Assembly: GCF_001423965.1 (NCBI RefSeq) | Contig: NZ_LMPV01000010.1 | Coordinates: 62,001-126,000, forward strand | Direction of reading: 5' to 3' | Source of the DNA: Exiguobacterium sp. Leaf196 | GTDB lineage: Bacteria; Bacillota; Bacilli; Exiguobacteriales; Exiguobacteriaceae | DNA length: 64,000 nt | Shown: in pieces, positions 61,078 to 64,000 of the stretch | Layout of the letters: each line of letters opens with the position of its first letter | Numbering within the stretch: the stretch's first letter is position 1 | Made by a program: the position numbers and the translations under genes | Notes under the pieces: generated by a model | The model's input: the letters and a program-made list of their open reading frames with translations, nothing else | Databases searched by the model: none | Told to the model about the DNA's origin: nothing

Positions 61078-64000
61078 ATGGGTTATTCGAAGAAAACGAA
61101 CAAATTGTACGCTGCTGCAGCTGCGCTTGCAGTCACGGCGTCTGTCGTAGCTCCGGTTGCTGCTGATGCAGCATCGAAGGTCTCGGTTAAATACATCTCT
61201 CCAATCTTGATGAAACATGCAGGTGGTTCGAAATACGCAGTCAAGAAATTGACGCTTCCGACGAAAGTCAAAGTCAAACTTTCGAACGGCAAGTATGAGA
61301 TGCGCTCAGTCAAATGGAGCGGTTCTGTCAAATTCGAAAAGAAATACATCAACAAATACCAAGTTCTCTACGGTAAGGTAGCCGGTACGACGAAGAAAGC
61401 AGTTCTTAAAGTCGAACTTCAAAACTATGTCGTAGATATCATCGAACCAGTCCTCGAACCGGTTGCTGTTGGCGGAAAAGTTCAATTGCCAAGCACAATC
61501 AATGTTCAATACAAATCAGGTATCATCGTCAAGCGCCCAATTAGCAAGTTCAACCTCAAAACTCCATCGACTTCAAAAGCAGGCAAATATAAATTAGCTT
61601 ACACGTACAAAGGTGCTAACTCTGTCGTAACAGGTTACATCAACTACGAAGTTAAGGCAGCAAACATCTCGAACGTCATGGGAAGCGTTGACGATCAGAA
61701 GCTTTCAGTCAAAGCAGACGTTATGTACCCAGCAGTGGGCGCGAAGGCAGAACTCTTGATCTACCCAGGAAAAAACATGTCAGCTACACCAATCGTAGCG
61801 AAAGGAACGCTCTCGAAAGGGAAGTTCATGGCATCGCAAGGTGGTATTCCAGAAGGAACACACAGCTATGTCGTCAAAGTCGGCGCTGTCAAATCAGCTG
61901 CGATGGACTTCACGATTGCAAGCACAGTCCTCGCTTCAGCAAAAGCAATCGGCAAAGAGAGAGTCGAAGTTTCATTCTCGCGTGCCGTTGACTCTGTCAC
62001 AGCAGACAACTTCAAAATCGCAGGTGCGACAGTTAAATCCGCGACACTTAGCCCAGACAAGAAATCAGCAGTTCTTAAAGTGGAAGGACTCGAGTATGGC
62101 AAAGACTACTCAGTTGACGCGAAAGGGATCATGGTCGGTGGCGTCGCGAAGGATCTCGGTTCGCTTAGCTTCATGACACAAAGTGTTGAAGATATTTGGA
62201 TGCTAGAAGTATCACCAAAAGCTTCGACAATCGTTGCGAACGGAGCAGATAACACGGAAGTGACATTCGCTCTTAAAAACAAATCGACTGGTGAAGTCGA
62301 TAAAAATGCAGATGATATCGTCTTGAAATTGTCGACATCATTCGGTGCTCTCGCGAAAGATCGTGTCACGATCCAGGACGGTAAAGCGACGGTTCTGTTG
62401 ACGTCTGAATTCAGTAATACAGATATCGAAGCAATCATCAAAGCAGAAATCATTGAAACGGCAGCTGGCGATTACAAAAACCTAATCGGTAAGATTGCTG
62501 GAGAAACGAAAGTCAAATTCAGCACGATCGCTGTGACGCCTGCTCCAATTGAGATGATCAATGTTCTTGCAGCTGAGTCGAACCAAGCAGATCGCGTAAC
62601 GATCTTCCTTGATAAAGCGGTCTCACGTGAACTTCTGCTTAAATCATTTGGACTCGATAAAATCATGCAAGGTCTTCATGAAGAAGATTACCTCGCAAAC
62701 GATAACATCCAAATCGAACAATTTGAGGGAACAAAACGTGTCATCGGTATCAAAGCAGTTCCTTCGAATCCAAAAGCATTCGAGTTGATCTTGGACAAAG
62801 AAACACCACTCCAAGATAACGCAGTCGTTAAGCTGACAGCGAAAATCACGAGCAACACGGATACAGAAGTCAAATCAAAAGCAAGCTTCAAGTTAACAGA
62901 TGCTCGTCAGCCTGAAGTCACTTCTGTTAAGGCTGTAGGGTTGAATCAACTCGAAGTGAAATTCTCTGAATCTGTTGCTACGGCTGATTTCAAAATCGAC
63001 GGTCAGTACGGCGAGAAGTACTTCGACGTCCTCCATTATGGATTTGATAATAAAATGGGTGTCGATCGCCGCGATACAGTCAAAATCACTTTAAAAGATA
63101 ACTATCCAGGTCTTAAACAAGGTTACTTCGCAGCGGGTAAACACTCTCTTCAAGTATCAAGCATTTACGACTATGCAGCGCTTTCTGATGAAACGAATAT
63201 CGGTACGACTCAAAACCTTGACTTCACTGTTGCAGCAGACACGGTTAAACCGACAGCTGGTGTTGTAGTTGAGTCGCCTGAACAATTCCGCATCATGTTC
63301 AGTAAAGGTCTTAAAAAAGCGAACATCTTAGCATTGCTTGATAATGAATTGAAGTTTGAGCGTTACAACTCGAATACGAAGAAATATGAAGACTTCAGCA
63401 AATATGTCGATGTCACGTCGTATAACAAAGAGACTGGCGAAGCAGTCATCGAGTTGATGAAGGACTGGACGGAAATCTATGATACCGTCAATACGAAAGA
63501 AAACTACTACAACGATAAATTCCGCATCACACTCGCGAAAGATGCGATTCAGGCTGAAGCGAATGGAGAGAAGAATGACGCACTCGTACTTGATTTGAAC
63601 TATGATGGGTCTCCTCTTAATTCACCAGATTTGAAGAGTGCTGAGATTAACACGATCGATCGCTTAGCGCCAAGTAATGATTTCGTTGTTATGATGAGTG
63701 AGCCTGTTAAAATCCGCGATCTCGATGAGTACAACACGCCACTCATTAATAGTGATGGTGTAGTCTTACCTCCGAAGACATCTGTTGAATTCATTGGTAA
63801 AAACAAAGACGGAAAAATCGTTACAATCGATGGTTCGGTCCTTAATTACACGGATACAACAGACAAAAACTTCCGCGTCGCAGCAAACGAGAATCTACAA
63901 AAGCTTGTTGACATGGAAGGTTACGGTGAAGAGTGGAAAGTCGTCGTCAAATCACTTTCGGATGATGTCGGCAACACAGTTGCGACAGCGACACATGATT
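61078..64000 (+). CDS. S-layer-like surface protein (3' partial)
   Basis: ATG at 61078 after GAGGAGGAA; 974 codons are open to the window end with no stop. Signal peptide MGYSKKTNKLYAAAAALAVT...AADA, cleaved near residue 31. The protein is Lys/Thr/Val/Ala-rich and built of repeated beta domains; an Ig-like (Big) module is visible at ~45-115 (KVKVKLSNGKYEMRSVKWSG), and later blocks of the KVEVSFS/KVEFSESV type (for example NQLEVKFSESVATADFKIDG) recall the Ig-like repeats of SbsC-type S-layer proteins. No SLH motif is visible in the part present; anchoring modules may lie beyond the edge. Highly biased codons suggest strong expression. Confidence 0.85.
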   Translation, partial: MGYSKKTNKLYAAAAALAVTASVVAPVAADAASKVSVKYISPILMKHAGGSKYAVKKLTLPTKVKVKLSNGKYEMRSVKWSGSVKFEKKYINKYQVLYGKVAGTTKKAVLKVELQNYVVDIIEPVLEPVAVGGKVQLPSTINVQYKSGIIVKRPISKFNLKTPSTSKAGKYKLAYTYKGANSVVTGYINYEVKAANISNVMGSVDDQKLSVKADVMYPAVGAKAELLIYPGKNMSATPIVAKGTLSKGKFMASQGGIPEGTHSYVVKVGAVKSAAMDFTIASTVLASAKAIGKERVEVSFSRAVDSVTADNFKIAGATVKSATLSPDKKSAVLKVEGLEYGKDYSVDAKGIMVGGVAKDLGSLSFMTQSVEDIWMLEVSPKASTIVANGADNTEVTFALKNKSTGEVDKNADDIVLKLSTSFGALAKDRVTIQDGKATVLLTSEFSNTDIEAIIKAEIIETAAGDYKNLIGKIAGETKVKFSTIAVTPAPIEMINVLAAESNQADRVTIFLDKAVSRELLLKSFGLDKIMQGLHEEDYLANDNIQIEQFEGTKRVIGIKAVPSNPKAFELILDKETPLQDNAVVKLTAKITSNTDTEVKSKASFKLTDARQPEVTSVKAVGLNQLEVKFSESVATADFKIDGQYGEKYFDVLHYGFDNKMGVDRRDTVKITLKDNYPGLKQGYFAAGKHSLQVSSIYDYAALSDETNIGTTQNLDFTVAADTVKPTAGVVVESPEQFRIMFSKGLKKANILALLDNELKFERYNSNTKKYEDFSKYVDVTSYNKETGEAVIELMKDWTEIYDTVNTKENYYNDKFRITLAKDAIQAEANGEKNDALVLDLNYDGSPLNSPDLKSAEINTIDRLAPSNDFVVMMSEPVKIRDLDEYNTPLINSDGVVLPPKTSVEFIGKNKDGKIVTIDGSVLNYTDTTDKNFRVAANENLQKLVDMEGYGEEWKVVVKSLSDDVGNTVATATHD

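Overview
The window reads as a chromosomal segment of a low-to-moderate-GC, non-spore-forming Bacillales bacterium, most likely Exiguobacterium or a close relative. Gene order matches the Bacillus subtilis prfA-to-fabZ chromosome arc (prfA, prmC, ywlC, ywlE, rpiB, ywlG, glyA, upp, atp operon, ywzB, murA, mbl, flhO, flhP, fabZ). The sporulation genes that interrupt this arc in B. subtilis (spoIIR, spoIID, spoIIQ, spoIIID) are absent. Shine-Dalgarno sites are strong (AAGGAGG type) and most transcription units end in clear intrinsic terminators. The genus call is inference from gene content and synteny; no rRNA or tRNA gene is present to confirm it.

Region 1 (1-18980), accessory metabolism. A 5'-truncated metNIQ methionine importer is followed by an M20 amidohydrolase. 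An FMN riboswitch with a terminator controls ribD-ribE-ribBA-ribH. Next come a secreted lipoprotein, a decayed gene remnant, a sodium:alanine-type symporter, and a trehalose locus (treP-treA with divergently placed operators, cre and treR). An alkaline phosphatase gene is paired with a lipoprotein gene, and a YtrA-type GntR/ABC operon has a near-consensus promoter and operator.

Region 2 (19086-31859), translation, modification and heme. prfA, prmC, the Sua5-type threonylcarbamoyl-AMP synthase, the YwlE-type arginine phosphatase, rpiB and the DUF436 gene are tightly coupled. glyA follows. Then comes a heme-sensing/efflux locus (hssR-hssS-hrtB-hrtA) with a direct repeat matching the HssR box, a membrane-anchored coiled-coil protein, upp and mnaA.

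Region 3 (31860-47462), energy and envelope. A 770-bp leader region rich in hairpins precedes a complete F1Fo ATP synthase operon (atpZ-I-B-E-F-H-A-G-D-C). It is followed by ywzB, murA, mbl, a secreted TIM-barrel-like protein (minus strand), an MFS exporter and the flhO-flhP flagellar rod genes.

Region 4 (47513-64000), surface and signalling. It holds a beta-hydroxyacid dehydrogenase, an 846-residue orphan sensor kinase, an AI-2E-family permease, and a small winged-helix regulator. A class F sortase lies next to its probable MPNTG-anchored substrate, which is built from two copies of a helical domain with three spaced conserved histidines. Then come epuA-like, fabZ, a Cys-rich copper-storage-like protein, an LPQAG-anchored SdrD-B-type surface protein, a small self-regulated HTH gene, and the first 974 codons of an S-layer-like protein that runs off the window.

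The most unusual signal not explained by genes is a family of three structured intergenic repeats (near 10.3, 31.9 and 43.2 kb). They share a conserved 3' core ending CCTGTAGGAGTCG, but their outer and central stems differ in sequence while staying self-complementary.
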